Assembly (NCBI GenBank): GCA_963575645.1
Contig: OY754464.1
Span: forward strand, 73,630,948-73,694,947
Length of the DNA: 64,000 nucleotides
Source of the DNA: Xanthostigma xanthostigma
Taxonomy: Eukaryota > Arthropoda > Insecta > Raphidioptera > Raphidiidae
Direction: 5' to 3'
Positions 9,840-21,560 of this stretch are shown in pieces. The position numbers and the translations under genes were made by a program. How positions within the stretch are numbered: the first letter of the stretch is position 1; every line of letters starts with the position of its first letter. The notes below the pieces were generated by a model. That model was given only the letters and a program-made list of their open reading frames with translations, made no database searches and had not been told where the DNA came from.

Positions 9840-10035
9840 GAATTATTTAGTCCGTTTAATTGAATGCGAGATAAATATCTTTAATTTGTTGGGTTCCAGC
9901 GAGAGTCTTTATTTTCATCCTCCCGTTTGCGAACTTCCATTTTAACATGACTTAGAATAGCAACGGAACTTGCATGTTGGAGGATTAAAATTAATGACGT
10001 CTAAATAAACTTAACATGCTCATAAAGCACGTCTA

Positions 10036-10064
10036 TCATTATTATTATTATTATTGTTGTTGTT
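10036..10064. repeat. Short (TTA)n/(TTG)n microsatellite
   Basis: About five TTA units are followed by TTG units. Confidence 0.8.
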
Positions 10065-10309
10065 ATTGTATTGTTGCCTGGGGCATTCCGTGCGCATATT
10101 GCCGTTGGATCGTTGACTTTATTGAGGTTACTATTAGCGCCCACCGGGACATTCTGGTCACGCGTGGGCAGGTCGCCAATACAACAACAGAAAACTTAAG
10201 AGGATGTCACTTACTCTTAAACTCTGACCACAAGACAAAACTGCTTACGTCAGTTGTTTGGTAATTTAAGTCGCCCTTAACTAAAGCCAGGTTTAATCCA
10301 ATGCAATCA

Positions 10310-10560
10310 CCGAGCGGGGTGGCGTAGAGCACTAGACTCGCATTCGGGCGGTACCGGGTTCGAATTCCGGCGGGGGCAGACGTGGCTGGGACTTTTTCCT
10401 GCTGCCTCTCGCCGAGAAACGGTAATTCCTGTACCGACAATCTTGTTCAGGTTTTCCATGGTTTCTCTCAATAATTTCAGATAAATATCGGGATGGTTCC
10501 TTATTCAAGGCCTGTCAAACTCCTGTGCTCCAAATTTGCCTACCTTATCGTAATGCCCTA
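10310..10560 (+). mobile_element. tRNA-derived SINE
   Basis: The head at 10310-10378 has a RNA polymerase III A-box-like GTGGCGTAGAGC, an anticodon-arm-like ACTCGCATT and a B box GGTTCGAATTCC. It lacks convincing acceptor-stem pairing, so it is not a tRNA gene. The unrelated body after it (to about 10560) has no coding capacity. A 3' tail and flanking duplication were not identified, so the end is approximate. Confidence 0.6.
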
Positions 10561-11354
10561 AATTCCTTCATTCGCCCATTGCCATTAGTTAAGTGGAAGC
10601 TTAAAAAATGTAGAAAATAACGGAAAGAGTGATAGATGGAAAATATTATAATCCAATGCACTCAAACGTAACGTACTCCTATAAAAGTGTCGCGCCAATT
10701 GCGCGGATCTACTCCCAATCAAACGCGCCATTAGATTTTCGTATAAAAAAACATCAAAATAAAGTATTTCAATCATATTAACACTTTATGTGGCTTGAAC
10801 AATTATTGCAAATTGTTTTCAATAAAAAATCGGAGCATTCGACGTCCCAATCAAAGGTGACTCGGGACGTGTTTACAGACTCCTGAAATTTGGGACGTGC
10901 CGCTCCAATCATAACATCTGCCAACGCTAAATGACCAAATCGAGCCTGTCTTTGTGTACAAAGTTGGTACTTGGTCGATTTTTTCATGCAACCAGAGAAT
11001 TATGAACACGCATATACGACGTCTATTAAATGGAATTTACTGACGCTTATCAAATAATAAGCTCTGCATATATGTCTTTTACGTAGTACCTATTTACTTT
11101 ATCTGTGATCTTGTTGGTGCTCCACTGTGTTCCGTAATAAACCGTAACAATAGAATTATTTATGTATCTACATTAAGATGCTGGGTCGAGACTATTGCAA
11201 AATTTACTGCGATAAATTCATTTTATTATGATTTGTCGTATCATTTGCCAATAGGGTACTTACGTGGAATGTTTTTATCATGCAGAACGAAAATTTACGT
11301 CAATTTGAACAAAACTAAAATCTGAGAAATGTTGAGCAATTCTTTGAAATGTAA
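10561..11354. other. No recognisable feature
   Basis: Two short minus-strand open frames here have no known motif. No repeats detected by eye. Confidence 0.45.
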
Positions 11355-11680
11355 TCTATACTAATATATAAAGCTGAAGAGTTTGTTTGTTTGGTTGAAC
11401 GCGCTAATCTCAGGAACTACTGGTTCGAATTGAAAAAAAATTATTGTTCGATAGCCCATTTATCGAGAAAGACTATAGGCTATATAATATCACGCTACGA
11501 CCAATTGGAGCGGAGCATTAATGAAAAATGTTGCAAAATGTAACTCAAAAGTCCGCCGACAAAAACTTTTGAACAGTAACTCCAATCATCATGAAATTTG
11601 GACACAACATCCATCTCGGTAAACTAAGATGAATGTGCGTACACATTTCCAAATGATGGAAATAAAAAGCAAAAGATGTG
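11355..11680 (+). mobile_element. Non-autonomous Helitron, 5' part
   Basis: Starts TCTATACTAATATATAAAGC directly after an A, the 5' end of a lepidopteran Helitron family. It shares GAACGCGCTAATCTCAGGAA and CATCTCGGTAAACTAAGATG with the complete copies at 17898-18120 and 56948-57268. After about 11680 similarity is lost and no hairpin-CTAG end is found, so the copy is truncated or interrupted. Confidence 0.7.
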
Positions 11681-11813
11681 TTTTATTCACATTAATTTGC
11701 TAAAAATATATCAGCAATTGCTTATACTGCACAGCAATTGCTTTACTGCAAAGCGATTGCTTTTACTAAATTTTTATTCACCGGAAGGCTAGCATTTACT
11801 TTAAAAAACTCTT

Positions 11814-12000
11814 AGCAGGGAGTCATAATTAAATGACGAAACGTCCAATTTAATAAAACAAGTTTTTATTTTTAACAATTGAATTTTATTAGTAAGGTAA
11901 GGTAAACTATAACTTTTAATAACATATTTGTATAGAAGTATTTATTTCATTATAATTATTTATAGTTGCTGATGAAGTTATAATTGAATGACGAAACGTC
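11814..12000 (+). ncRNA. Two hammerhead-like motifs in direct tandem, 155 bp apart
   Basis: At 11969-12000 the order is CTGATGA, A, GTTA, an 8-nt loop, TGAC, GAAAC, GTC. GTTA/TGAC pairs, and the flanks GTTG (just before) and CAAT (just after) also pair, which would be stem I. At 11814-11845 an older copy has a decayed core but GTCA/TGAC, GAAAC and GTC intact. Both are followed by CCAATTTAAT. Known hammerheads need C-U-G-A-N-G-A and G-A-A-A; the base between GA and stem II is an extra one, so activity is uncertain. The tandem layout is like that of ribozyme-bearing retroelements. Confidence 0.4.
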
Positions 12001-12504
12001 CAATTTAATGAAATCAAATTCAAGTTTATTTACCTTTCCAGCTTCCTACGATTTATCTAACTAATATTATACTATGGAAACGAATAATGAAACAAAACTC
12101 TTAGCGAACGTTTTTGCTTGGTTTTATTTACATCACCCACTGACTTAACCAGCAACGACTTATGAAGAGACTACTGTACTTATCAATGAAAGATAATTCT
12201 TATGAACATGGCCTACTATTGATTTAATTTATCGATTTGTTGATACTCTGCATATACTTGATTTTTATCTCTAAATGCATAACTATTCTATGTGCGATTT
12301 TGGCAATATCTGTGACGCAAATGAGCTCTTTAAGAATCATAAAGTGGTCGCTATTGACACTTTAAACCGCGCCAAAAGTTACGCCCCCTAACCAGTAAGT
12401 TTCATACGTATTTGGTGCCTTACGTTACGGTACGGGTCATGCGCCTTCATAGCAATCAGAGACATATTTTTTACGGAAATCTACGAAAGTTTCCGAGTCA
12501 AAAA

Positions 12505-13109
12505 AATTGGTTGTCTGTAAAGTCGGTTTACGGACGATAGTTTTACGTGATAACGTATTCCGTAATACATAACCTAAATTTATATAACAATTATAATAAT
12601 TCGAATCTATGATATTGCATCTTTCGCTTCAAATTTAGGTTAATTTTTTTTATTTAAATTACTCACCATATAATATAATTGTTTTTTTTTAACTTTCTTT
12701 CGTATTTATTTTAAGTCTCAAAGATTAGCTGTCATAATATTTATAAAACAATTGTTTCACTGTTTATAATATAAAATTCCAAAACCTACTTACAATATTT
12801 AAGTATTTTCATACGTCAAAAAATTAATTTTTATAATGATAAAATTTGTAAGAAATCGATTTTTTCGAGAGATGAGACCTAGCTAAAACGATTTTTTGCC
12901 CCCCAAAATCCCTTTTCAGTAAATTTCATCCAAATCGTTAGGGCCGTTTTCGAGAAAAGCACGCACAGGGTCAGGCGGAACGTTACGCGTTACGAACGTT
13001 AGGAACGTTACGCGTTAGGAACGTTACACTTTTTCGTGCATGCAGCCGGTGTTTTATCAATTTATAAGATTGGTGATTCATCAATTTATAAGACGTTATC
13101 ACGTCAAAA
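12505..13109 (+). mobile_element. AB element, copy 1
   Basis: A repeat with unlike ends: AATTGGTTGTCTGTAAAG at the left and GACGTTATCACGTCAAAA at the right. The inverted copy at 19860-20830 has the same two end blocks (about 140 and 125 bp) but a different middle. Its insertion into another repeat there shows that these are true element boundaries. The two ends share a short inverted ACGTGATAACGT. A segment ACGTTACGCGTTAGGA repeats near the right end. No coding content; class unknown. Confidence 0.6.
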
Positions 13110-13363
13110 TTGAACGGTTACGGATGATTGGAAGTTTGAAAAATCATGAAAATATAAGGAAATAATAAGTATGGTCAGACGCACACGTACAATGCGAATT
13201 AATTATCAGGGACGCCGTATGACGAAGCAGATTCAATTGCACTTTCATTGAAATGGTGTATTGTATTAAAATTTGAAAATCAGACTGCTTGTCATACTTA
13301 ACGAATAATGAATATGAAGAATAAGATTGGAAACCCTTGTTTTAGGTGCTGCAAAAGTCTTAA

Positions 13364-13654
13364 CACTTTGACGGACAAACCGGCTTAGACCGTCATAACA
13401 AAACTTCAAAAAATTGACACGGCGGCTGAAGCCGTCGTATACTACTGAACGTTTTATAGCCAGACGGGTGTAGCAGTCTATTTTCCAGTGTAGAATACAT
13501 ACCCTGTGTGCTCTGTGTCACCGTACAAATATCTACTAAGGCAATATTGTCACAACATAACAACTTTTAAAAGTAATTCAAACATATAAAAAAATTTAAA
13601 GACTATAGTGTCAAAATTGGAACAAAACTGAATTTTTAAGAGTCCGTCAAAGTG
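13364..13654. mobile_element. 291-bp TTAA-flanked MITE
   Basis: Ends CACTTTGACGGAC and GTCCGTCAAAGTG are complementary, with TTAA at 13360-13363 and 13655-13658. Terminal sequence and target site are piggyBac-like. No transposase. Confidence 0.8.
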
Positions 13655-13659
13655 TTAAG

Positions 13660-14450
13660 ATATTTTTATGACTTTGGGGATTAAATTAGTTCTAATAATG
13701 AATTGTTTTCATACATTAGTTTGCGAAGACATTTTTGTAACGAGCAAAAAAGAGGGAAAAAATAATTAATATGAAATAATCAATCCAGACGAGACCGCAT
13801 TTTCAGAATTGTGCCGGAATTACAAAAAAAAATGGTCAGATCGTTTGTGATTTAAAATATTATGCTGCGGCATCTTAATTGTGAGAGAGTTATTTAGGGT
13901 ACATTTCGCGTACAAATCTGCAGACAAAATCGACTTTCACGCGAGTGAAGGCACGAGAAAAAGTTGATTTCTATATATTTTTTGAAAAAAATATGATTAA
14001 CCGAAACTTGTCAAGCTTAATACTGATAAATTACTGAATTTATCTCTGTATATATTATGTTTTATAGAAGTGAATTTTGTAACATTATTTTATGATACGA
14101 GCGCTAAAGTTGTGTCAGATCAAATCGTGATGTACTCATTAAAACTGCATTAACAATTTAAATTTATAGATTCAATATATTTTAGATGTCTTGGGTTCAC
14201 CAAGCATAGAAATATAAAGGTAAATTTTTGCATATTATGAGATTTCATTTGACCTACTGAATCTGATAAAATATTTCTAACATATTAAAAATAATAAATT
14301 CTTCAAAATATTTGACCTGTCGTTAAAGTCAGATATGTCTATAAATATTGTTATTTTTTTCCATATATGTATATATATTTTACCTTCTGAAATGTATTGG
14401 GTGTTCTTTTCTTAACCGATTCATTTTGTTCACTGTGTATTATACACTAA
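13660..14450. other. No recognisable feature
   Basis: AT-rich DNA with no gene, tandem repeat or inverted repeat that I could identify. Confidence 0.45.
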
Positions 14451-14488
14451 AGTAAAACTGGTATGATTGTAAAAAAAAAAATTATAAT

Positions 14489-14560
14489 GGCACTGATCAC
14501 CGAGATCGAACCTACGATCTTTAGGTTACGAGGCAGGCGCTTTACCATGCTGAAAGCTTA
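14489..14560 (-). repeat. tRNA-like module inside a repeat
   Basis: On the minus strand: TCAGCATGGTAAAGCG (A-box-like), CCTGCCTCGTAACC (anticodon-arm-like with CGT) and GGTTCGATCTC (B-box-like). It is embedded in a longer repeat: about 80 bp away on the + strand side are TTTTCAATCTCAAGAATCAA and TACCGTGCC, also found near 40.6 kb (with a tRNA-like module) and 42.46 kb. It is not a tRNA gene because acceptor pairing and CCA-ready ends are absent. Confidence 0.5.
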
Positions 14561-14972
14561 GCATAATGTTCTACATCCAGTTTTTTTAGTGTATATATGT
14601 TATACGTAACATTTTCAATCTCAAGAATCAATTTGTTTCTACCGTGCCAAAAGATGTTTTACATCATAAATAATTTTAAAACTTCGATCAATCGAGACAC
14701 AAATTTCGTTTCTTTTTTGTGTCGTCTCATGGAGTGTCGTCATTTAAGCTTATTTCAAAAATAGTCAAGATTTTTTACATGAAAACTTATTGAATACCAC
14801 AAAAATAACCACGCAACATCATAACACTTTTTTTTAAGTAAAACTTCTGTAAAATCGATTCATAAAATTGAAAATGTTACAAAACGCTGCAAAAACAAGG
14901 GTCTAAGGATCAAACCATGGGGAACCTCGCCAATGCTCGTATACCATATACTATAAAAGCGGCTGTATTAGC

Positions 14973-15050
14973 ATTAAGCTATGGTGAGTGAGATATACAG
15001 CGTCTGCCTCGTACGCAACAAGTTAATTTGAATCCATCGGTCGGCGCCAT
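14973..15050 (+). repeat. tRNA-like module inside a repeat
   Basis: GGTGAGTGAGATATACAGCG, CTGCCTCGTACGC and TTTGAATCC are followed by GGTCGGCGCCATTTTTATT. The TGGCGC-plus-T-rich tail also follows the modules at 40396-40478 and 46876-46951, so they belong to one family. Acceptor pairing is poor. Confidence 0.45.
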
Positions 15051-15114
15051 TTTTATTATTTTGTTTTAAATTTGTATTATTATTTTATATATTATTTATA
15101 CATATCGTCGTTGG

Positions 15115-15495
15115 TTCTGTAATAGCTCTTATACGTGCATAATTGGCAGATTTTACGATTTTTAAATGAAAAGATTCAGGAAACAGAGCTCTATACGCTA
15201 GTAATACCTCCAAATTAATTTTACAGTAACCTACAAGGGGAAGTAACTTTTATGTGAAAAGTTGTATCAAATAATTCCTCCCATGTGCCAATAAATCCAA
15301 AATTAACGTTAAATATTTTTTAAGAAAATACTTCGTCTTAATTAAACATGTATAGTGAAGATAAGTATGAATATTATTAGTAATATACCTCTGAAATTGC
15401 TAGTTCTTAACATCCATTGCTGAAATAACCACTTTTTGGCCTTTCCTGCAAATTTTACTTTTTGCACATAACAGGTATTACAGAACCAACGACGA
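15115..15495. mobile_element. TA-flanked MITE-E copy 1
   Basis: Ends TCGTCGTTGGTTCTGTAATA and TATTACAGAACCAACGACGA are complementary; TA lies outside each end. A second copy is at 52843-53226 with nearly the same interior. TA target and TIR type suggest Tc1/mariner mobilisation. Confidence 0.8.
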
Positions 15496-15499
15496 TATT

Positions 15500-17076
15500 T
15501 TTTTTAATTTTATCATTCCAATTCCACAAGTAGTAGTTCACTTTTCAAAATTATGCAATATTTTTTCGTTTCCCAAAAAGAATTTTTTTAGAAAAAAGTA
15601 TGTTCGTCTGTTTGTTAGTCTAGTAACAAAAAATGGATGACTGGTTACGTCATCCATTTCACAAAATCTACACTGTGTTCGATGTATCCTCATCGAAGTG
15701 TAGGAAATTCCTCAGGAGCAGGGGATTACCCTAGAGACACGTCTTTGCTAAAACACCACGTATATATCTATTCTTTATTTCTCAGATCATTATCTACAAA
15801 TATATGAAAAAATATCGAATTAAAAATTGATAAGTTATATATTTTTCAGTATCTATATAACCGATTGATAAATTACACAAACAAATATTCAGGTCAAACA
15901 GGTGGTAATTGTCGAAATTTGCGCTCGCCTTATTTATGTATAATAAAACCTACAGATTTTTATCTTAAAAACTCGCTGAAAATAAATTACTATATAACTA
16001 CATAATATGTGTATAAAATATATGAACGTGTTAGTTCTAACCAATCAAATAACAAAACTCTTGCTATTAATTAAGAATCATATTTTTTCAACGTTTATGA
16101 ATCGATGAATAACAATAAATTACCTAATCCTAATATATAATTTACTGGAGTTCGTTTAATTTGTTTTACTTTATTATGATTTTTAATAATCTGTAATAGA
16201 AATATATACTCACCTATTATAATGATATGGCCAAAAGGCAAAACCGCTTAGGTACTCACATCGCTATTGTAATTTTCTACATCTAGCTAGAAACAAATTT
16301 TGGGTGATGGATAGGGCATCAGAAATTTGAAATGGGGCGCAAATTTTAAAAGGCGGAATATATTGACTGCTTTTAAGGAATAATAAAAAAACTTTTTTGA
16401 CCCCATATATTCACTGAACACTCTTAAAGATAGAAGTTACTAATCTTGGAACAAATTTATTCGTTAAAATAAAATTTACTTTCAATGTACCAAGCCAATT
16501 ATCAGGTAAAAAAGTTAATAAAAAAATAAATATACACTGCCCTATAATCTTTTCTTTTTTTTAATATTTTGACGTTCACCCATAAATCCGACCGATGGCG
16601 TTAGTGTAAACGTAAAAAAAAAACGTTTCACAAAATAATGTTTTATCCTAACCCAATTGCACACTAAACTTCCACTAACTTTAATGTTTTACAACTATAC
16701 ACTTCACAAAAGATTAATAAACAACACAAAATAAATTCACAAGAGCAAACTGTGGATATAATACTCCACGTTTATAGGTTAGGTATTATGATTTATGTGG
16801 CGGCCATTATAATTTTATCAGACGAAGAAATATTTATACTCTCGAAGTAAGACAGAATAGATTTATATACCTGCAGTAAACATAATTATGGTTGGTGAAT
16901 TGAATTATCCCTATTTATTCGGAGGAATAGATACCTGAAAAACAAATGAACCAAATAAACTATTTACGCTCGGTGAATATGGCCATAATGAAAATGCTAA
17001 AAAATTATTTTTAAGTTTTTTTCTTGTATTAATGCGAATTTCAAAAAATATGCGAATATTCACGAATGCGTATGCG
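15500..17076. other. No gene; AT-rich with a few short repeats
   Basis: A short inverted pair GGATGAC...GTCATCC is at about 15634-15658. A GACGTTCACCCATAAATCCGA segment at about 16571 is the inverse of a segment near 38.97 kb, so it is an interspersed repeat fragment. Nothing else is recognisable. Confidence 0.4.
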
Positions 17077-17078
17077 AC

Positions 17079-17127
<49 letters not shown>
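17077..17127. repeat. (ATT)n microsatellite
   Basis: About 16 consecutive ATT units. Confidence 0.95.
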
Positions 17128-17129
<2 letters not shown>

Positions 17130-17519
17130 TTACGTCACTAATATGTACCGTAATAAAGACCTATTTAAGTTAGTTGGACGCTGAGATCTCAGCTGTTTAG
17201 CGTCTATAATCTACAATCTATTTGGCAAGTAAGGTCGAAAAATAAAAATATGTTTCAAAAACTAGATGATAGCCTTAATAGTAGTTTTAATGTCAAATCA
17301 AATAGGTAACCGTTACAAAATTAAATAAAGCAAATATCCACAGCCAGCTTGATATAATTATAATAGTAATTTGGATAATAACTATATTTCGGCCTAACTA
17401 TGTGAAATTATTAATTGTTGCGAAACTAAATATGATTTTATATACAGACTGTTCGGAACTTTCTCAGATCCAATTAGTTTAAATTTAGAAAACAAAGTTG
17501 TCTGTGTGTTTGTTAAAAA

Positions 17520-17850
17520 CACGAGAATTGCTGAACGGATTTGAATGCGGGTTTTACCATTCGATAACTTATTTCTCGGGGAAAGTTTAGATCTGTAATA
17601 ACTGGCTTCGCTCGGGTGTAAATCTAATTGTATTATCTATAGTGTATACTGAATAGATTTGAATGCGGTTTTTACCATTGGATAGCTTATTTCTTGATGT
17701 AGCTTTAGTTCTATACTTAACAGGCGGACCTGGCTTCGCCCGGGTGAAAATCGAATTAAATTCGTTATGCTGAATACATTTGAACGGGCTATTTACCGTT
17801 CGTTATGAAGAAAGCTTAAGTCTAAATGCCCGGATTCGGCCGTGTGCAAA
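17520..17850 (+). repeat. Three decayed tandem units with a Helitron/LINE-like end sequence
   Basis: TTTGAATGCGGGTTTTACCA, TTTGAATGCGGTTTTTACCA and TTTGAACGGGCTATTTACCG start units at about 17539, 17656 and 17776. The first two end with TGGCTTCGCYCGGGTG. The units are too diverged for a recent expansion. Confidence 0.5.
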
Positions 17851-17897
17851 TTAAAATGATTCTAAATTGGAGATGAAATGAGTGAGTATTATAGTAA

Positions 17898-18120
17898 TCT
17901 ATACTAATTATATAAAGCTGAAGAGTTTGTTTGTTTGAATGGTTGAACGTGCTAATCTCAGGAAATACTGATTCGTCCGACAAAAACTTTTGAACGGTAA
18001 CTCCGATCATCATGAAATTTCAACACAACATTCATCTCGGTAAACTAAGATGAATGTGCGTACTCATTTTCCTCCCCATTCGTTCTTTTGCATCCGGGTG
18101 AAACCGGGCGGGTCCGCTAG
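17898..18120 (+). mobile_element. Complete short non-autonomous Helitron
   Basis: Begins TCTATACTAATTATATAAAG after A and ends CGGGCGGGTCCGCTAG before T. The 3' end has the expected hairpin (CCGGG, GTGAAA-type loop, CCGGG) a few bases before CTAG. There is no target duplication, as expected for a Helitron. At 223 bp it lacks the middle seen in the copies at 11355 and 56948. Confidence 0.85.
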
Positions 18121-18799
18121 TTAGTTATAAATGGAGCGCTAAATGGGGCTAGTACGTAGTACTCGTATAATAAATAGTATTGTAATTAGCCTGCTCATAG
18201 CTCGGCTAGCATGTAATATTGTAGGTTAGGTATGGAATTTCTGACAACGCTACCGAAAAACTGCGGCCGGCCTCGCACGGCGCTCTAGTATAATTTAGAC
18301 AAAATATCGGAATTATTTCTTGGTGCAGTCTGTATTATAAGGTATTCATTATAAATTAACAAATTAAGCAACATTTTAAAAGAGGCACAAAAAAAAACAA
18401 ATATCCGTAAGGAAAATAATGCAAGAGTCGATAAAAATGATTATCTCTTTAATCTAGTTTTTTGTATTATACCTACCATAATCGATTAATTCACAGTATA
18501 ACTTCTGTACGCATTGCTGTTTGTATTTCACCAGGGTTTAAGGGGGTTCAATGAAATTGGTTTACATTTCAGTGAAATTTTTATTCTAACAATACATTTT
18601 TCATAAACACAATGCACTTCTTTCAATAAACGTTTTTTTTCGCGGGTCAATAATCTCTACAATATCAATGACTGAATATTTTTAGGGTAGTTACATTTTG
18701 AAGACAAAAAACGGTAAAGATATCTACTAAGTTGCTTTGAAATTTCAACACAACATTGCATTCGATTACGCGCATATTTTTATATATCTGTTATATAGA

Positions 18800-19080
18800 T
18801 GTCACACCTGTGATAGGTGAAAACATGCTTATTTTTTTAAAAAACAGCGCCATACAGCATCATCTGCTGGACGTTATAGAAACTAAAAAAAAATACTATT
18901 TTACGGCAATGGGAGGGCCATCTGTTGAATACAACGTTAAGCGACGCACGCTATACTAAATATTTTACGGAAATGGGAGCTTGAACACAGCGCCATCTGT
19001 TGGACGTTAAAACAACACACGCTAAACTAAATATTTTACGGCAACGAGGGCTTAACAGCAACACACGGAAATCAGACTGA
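18800..19080 (+). repeat. Decayed tandem repeat with GCGCCATCTGTTGG units
   Basis: GCGCCAT/GGCCATCTG, TTGGACGTTA and ATTTTACGGMAAYG recur about every 95 bp, roughly three times. Units like this are widespread in insect DNA. The open frame here is a by-product. Confidence 0.55.
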
Positions 19081-19812
19081 GCCATTGCAACGCGTGGTAG
19101 GTTACGGTTAGTAAATAGTAATATATAGAATATTTTTGTTTTAGCGGTTTATAGCTTCTTAAGCTTAATCAAATAGGTATTTTGAATTTGATTCCAAATG
19201 TCACAAGTTTTAAGGAAGTCTTCAAACTCCTTGATGTAACTTTTGGGACAGCCTGTAAATTCGAAGTGCTTTTCGGAAAGTTAAAAGCATTTTTAACAAA
19301 GGTAATTAAAAATGTCACAAGTAGATATTTTTAATTGCCGTTGATCTTATGACCATTGCGTAAATGAATATTAATTTAACTTGACTCGATGTGACACTTG
19401 TGAAAAATGTACGTACAAAATTTATGCATTTTTTTATAATATAATAAACAGTGACAAATGTTATTTTTTTTGTAACAACCTACCTGTGTTCATGTTCATA
19501 AAACTAAAGTAGTTAACTAAACCGGCGTTATTTATAAACTCGACGTTGCAAGTAGGTCAACACCCAAATTTGTATTTTTTTTGACTTGTTTTATTGATAA
19601 TTTTATAATTATGTCAATAGCTAAGTCCAAATCTTTGATTAACGTCTGATTAGAACTCTTCAATAAATAAAATTATCGACCAAGTTTTCGGACAATATAT
19701 TAATAAAAAATATAATTAATACATTAACGTTTCGATATTAGAAAAATCTTTCACAAATTGAAAATAAATAGATACTGAATATTAATTATTTTTTTATATT
19801 TTTAGATACGTT

Positions 19813-19844
19813 CTGAAGAAGATTTAAATCCGGATCGAAACGTT
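19813..19844 (+). ncRNA. Hammerhead-like motif
   Basis: Layout: CTGAAGA, A, GATTT, 6-nt loop, GGATC, GAAAC, GTT. Stem II pairs with two G-T pairs. The flanks GATACGTT (before) and AATGTATT (after) pair over eight positions, with two G-U pairs, as a stem I. Same 32-nt length as the members at 38525, 11969 and 23667. The extra A after CTGAAGA departs from the hammerhead consensus. Confidence 0.4.
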
Positions 19845-19859
19845 AATGTATTAATTATA

Positions 19860-20830
19860 TTTTGACGTGATAACGTCTTATAAATTGATGAATCACCAAT
19901 CTTATAAATTGATAAAACACAGGCTGCATGCATGAAAAAGTGTAACGTTCCTAACGCGTAACGTTCCGCCTGACCCTGTGCGTGCTTTTTGCTAATTTCT
20001 CGCTCAATTTAAATCAGATCGGTTTGAAACCAGTCTTAAACGAAAGAGGAGAACATTTTACATAGATTTCGTATAACAGAATTTGCCTAAACAGTTTTTT
20101 TATACAAATTTATATAGAAAAATAGTTGTATAAATGCAATGTTGTCTAATGCATGGCGCGACGCGGTCGGTCGTCTTTGTTTGCCGTACATGGAAATTAG
20201 AAAATAACGTATGTCTTGTCTTAACATGAAAACGGCTGCATTTCTAATGTTTAATTCAATTTTTTGACATTAGTATTTTGTGAAATGCAACGCCTTCTAA
20301 GTTAAGTATTTGGAATAACTAATTATTATTAGAACATAATACTTTGACAGTTGCAAACGTCACTTTTGACATTTCTTATCATTCCGACACCAAGGATAAG
20401 CGGATTGAAACCAAATTTTGGGAGGATGTTTGATATGCAAATATGAAGTGGCCTATTGTTTTTGGAGAACATCGGCGCATGCGTAAAAGAATATATCTCT
20501 TATAATGATGTTTTATATAATAATAATATAGTTTTTAAAACGGTTTTTACTCTATCTATTTTTACTAGAAATTTTTGTAAATTTTTTGGGGAAAATCGGC
20601 GCATGCACAAAAGAGATACATGCCATAGTTGTTTTTTATATAATAATAGTGTACTTTTTATAGTGTTTTATTATTCTACTTAATAAAATTTACCTAAATT
20701 TGAAGCGAAAGATGCAATATCATAGATTCGAATTATTATAATTATTATATAAATTTAGGTTATGTATTACGGAATACGTTATCACGTAAAACTATCGTCC
20801 GTAAACCGACTTTACAGACAACCAATTTTT
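19860..20830 (-). mobile_element. AB element, copy 2 (inverted)
   Basis: Reads as the reverse complement of 12505-13109 at both ends: TTTTGACGTGATAACGTC at the left, CTTTACAGACAACCAATT at the right. The middle differs and includes a two-copy repeat of about 130 bp with ATCGGCGCATGC at about 20471 and 20597. It splits the TIR element at 19659-20881. Confidence 0.6.
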
Positions 20831-21219
20831 TGTTAATATATTGTCTGAAAAATTGTCTAAAAAACTGTTTTATTTATTCAATAGCTAAGTATTGAGTGAA
20901 TTTGTAGTTACATCAACAAAAAAAATGTTTTTAAACCGCAACAAAATGCTACACACGTACACAGTAACAGTTCTAATACAGAACAAGCGTCCGCTACCGG
21001 TGCGTTTATACAGCACAATATGAAAACTCTCGCATACAACACGTATGACAACTAGACTTTCAGATATACAATACAGTTCAGTAGTTTATCTGAACTCATT
21101 GCAATTACACGCTTAGTTGGCAAACTGACCGCGACGTTTGTCGATGTACGGGGACAACAATTTTCCAACGGCTAAGCGGAAAAAATCTTCGAGACTCGAT
21201 TTCCGTGGTGGACGAACTA

Positions 21220-21320
21220 TTTACATACCTATTGCACTACAAAAAAGCCGGCCAAGTGCGAGTCGGACTCGCGCAGCGCGGGTTCCGTACAAACTTGTAG
21301 GTATGTAAATAGTTTAAATG
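21220..21320 (+). repeat. Lepidopteran-type interspersed repeat fragment
   Basis: GGCCAAGTGCGAGTCGGACT followed by CGCGC...GGGTTCCGTAC is a segment I know as common in lepidopteran genomes. It is bracketed by ACTATTTACATACCT and its complement AGGTATGTAAATAGT, forming a 100-bp hairpin. Confidence 0.6.
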
Positions 21321-21560
21321 CTTTAGTATAGTTTTGACGTATTGTTTGATAATAATCGAATGTTCATATACGTACGCTACGTTTCTGACACGAGTTGCAG
21401 CTTTAAATCTAGATTTAACATTTGTTTTAAGTTAAATTGAGATCTCCATTTAGACAATTGTTAATCTTACATCTCTACAGATTCAAAGTAGAAAGTTGTA
21501 TCAGAAACCGGGCGTTAGTAAACCGTTAGAGAATTCCATTTGCAAAACGACTACTTAAAT

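Larger units (their letters stand above)
19659..20881. mobile_element. TIR element bearing the ribozyme-like motif, interrupted by an AB element
   Basis: The left end TTCAATAAATAAAATTATCG...GACAATATATTAA and the right end (complement of TTGAATAAATAAAACAG...GACAATATATTAA) are inverted copies. The AB element at 19860-20830 lies between them. A related element without the insertion is at 38146-38647, and both have AATCTTTGATTAACGTCTGA just outside the left end. The ribozyme-like motif is near the right end in both. Confidence 0.6.

Noticed and set aside
10310-10378. Functional tRNA gene
   Set aside because: A- and B-box-like parts are present, but acceptor and D-stem pairings fail and a repeat body follows. 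A SINE is the better reading.
16600-16800. Telomeric (TTAGG)n or CCTAA repeats
   Set aside because: Only single AACCTAA-type words occur; no array.
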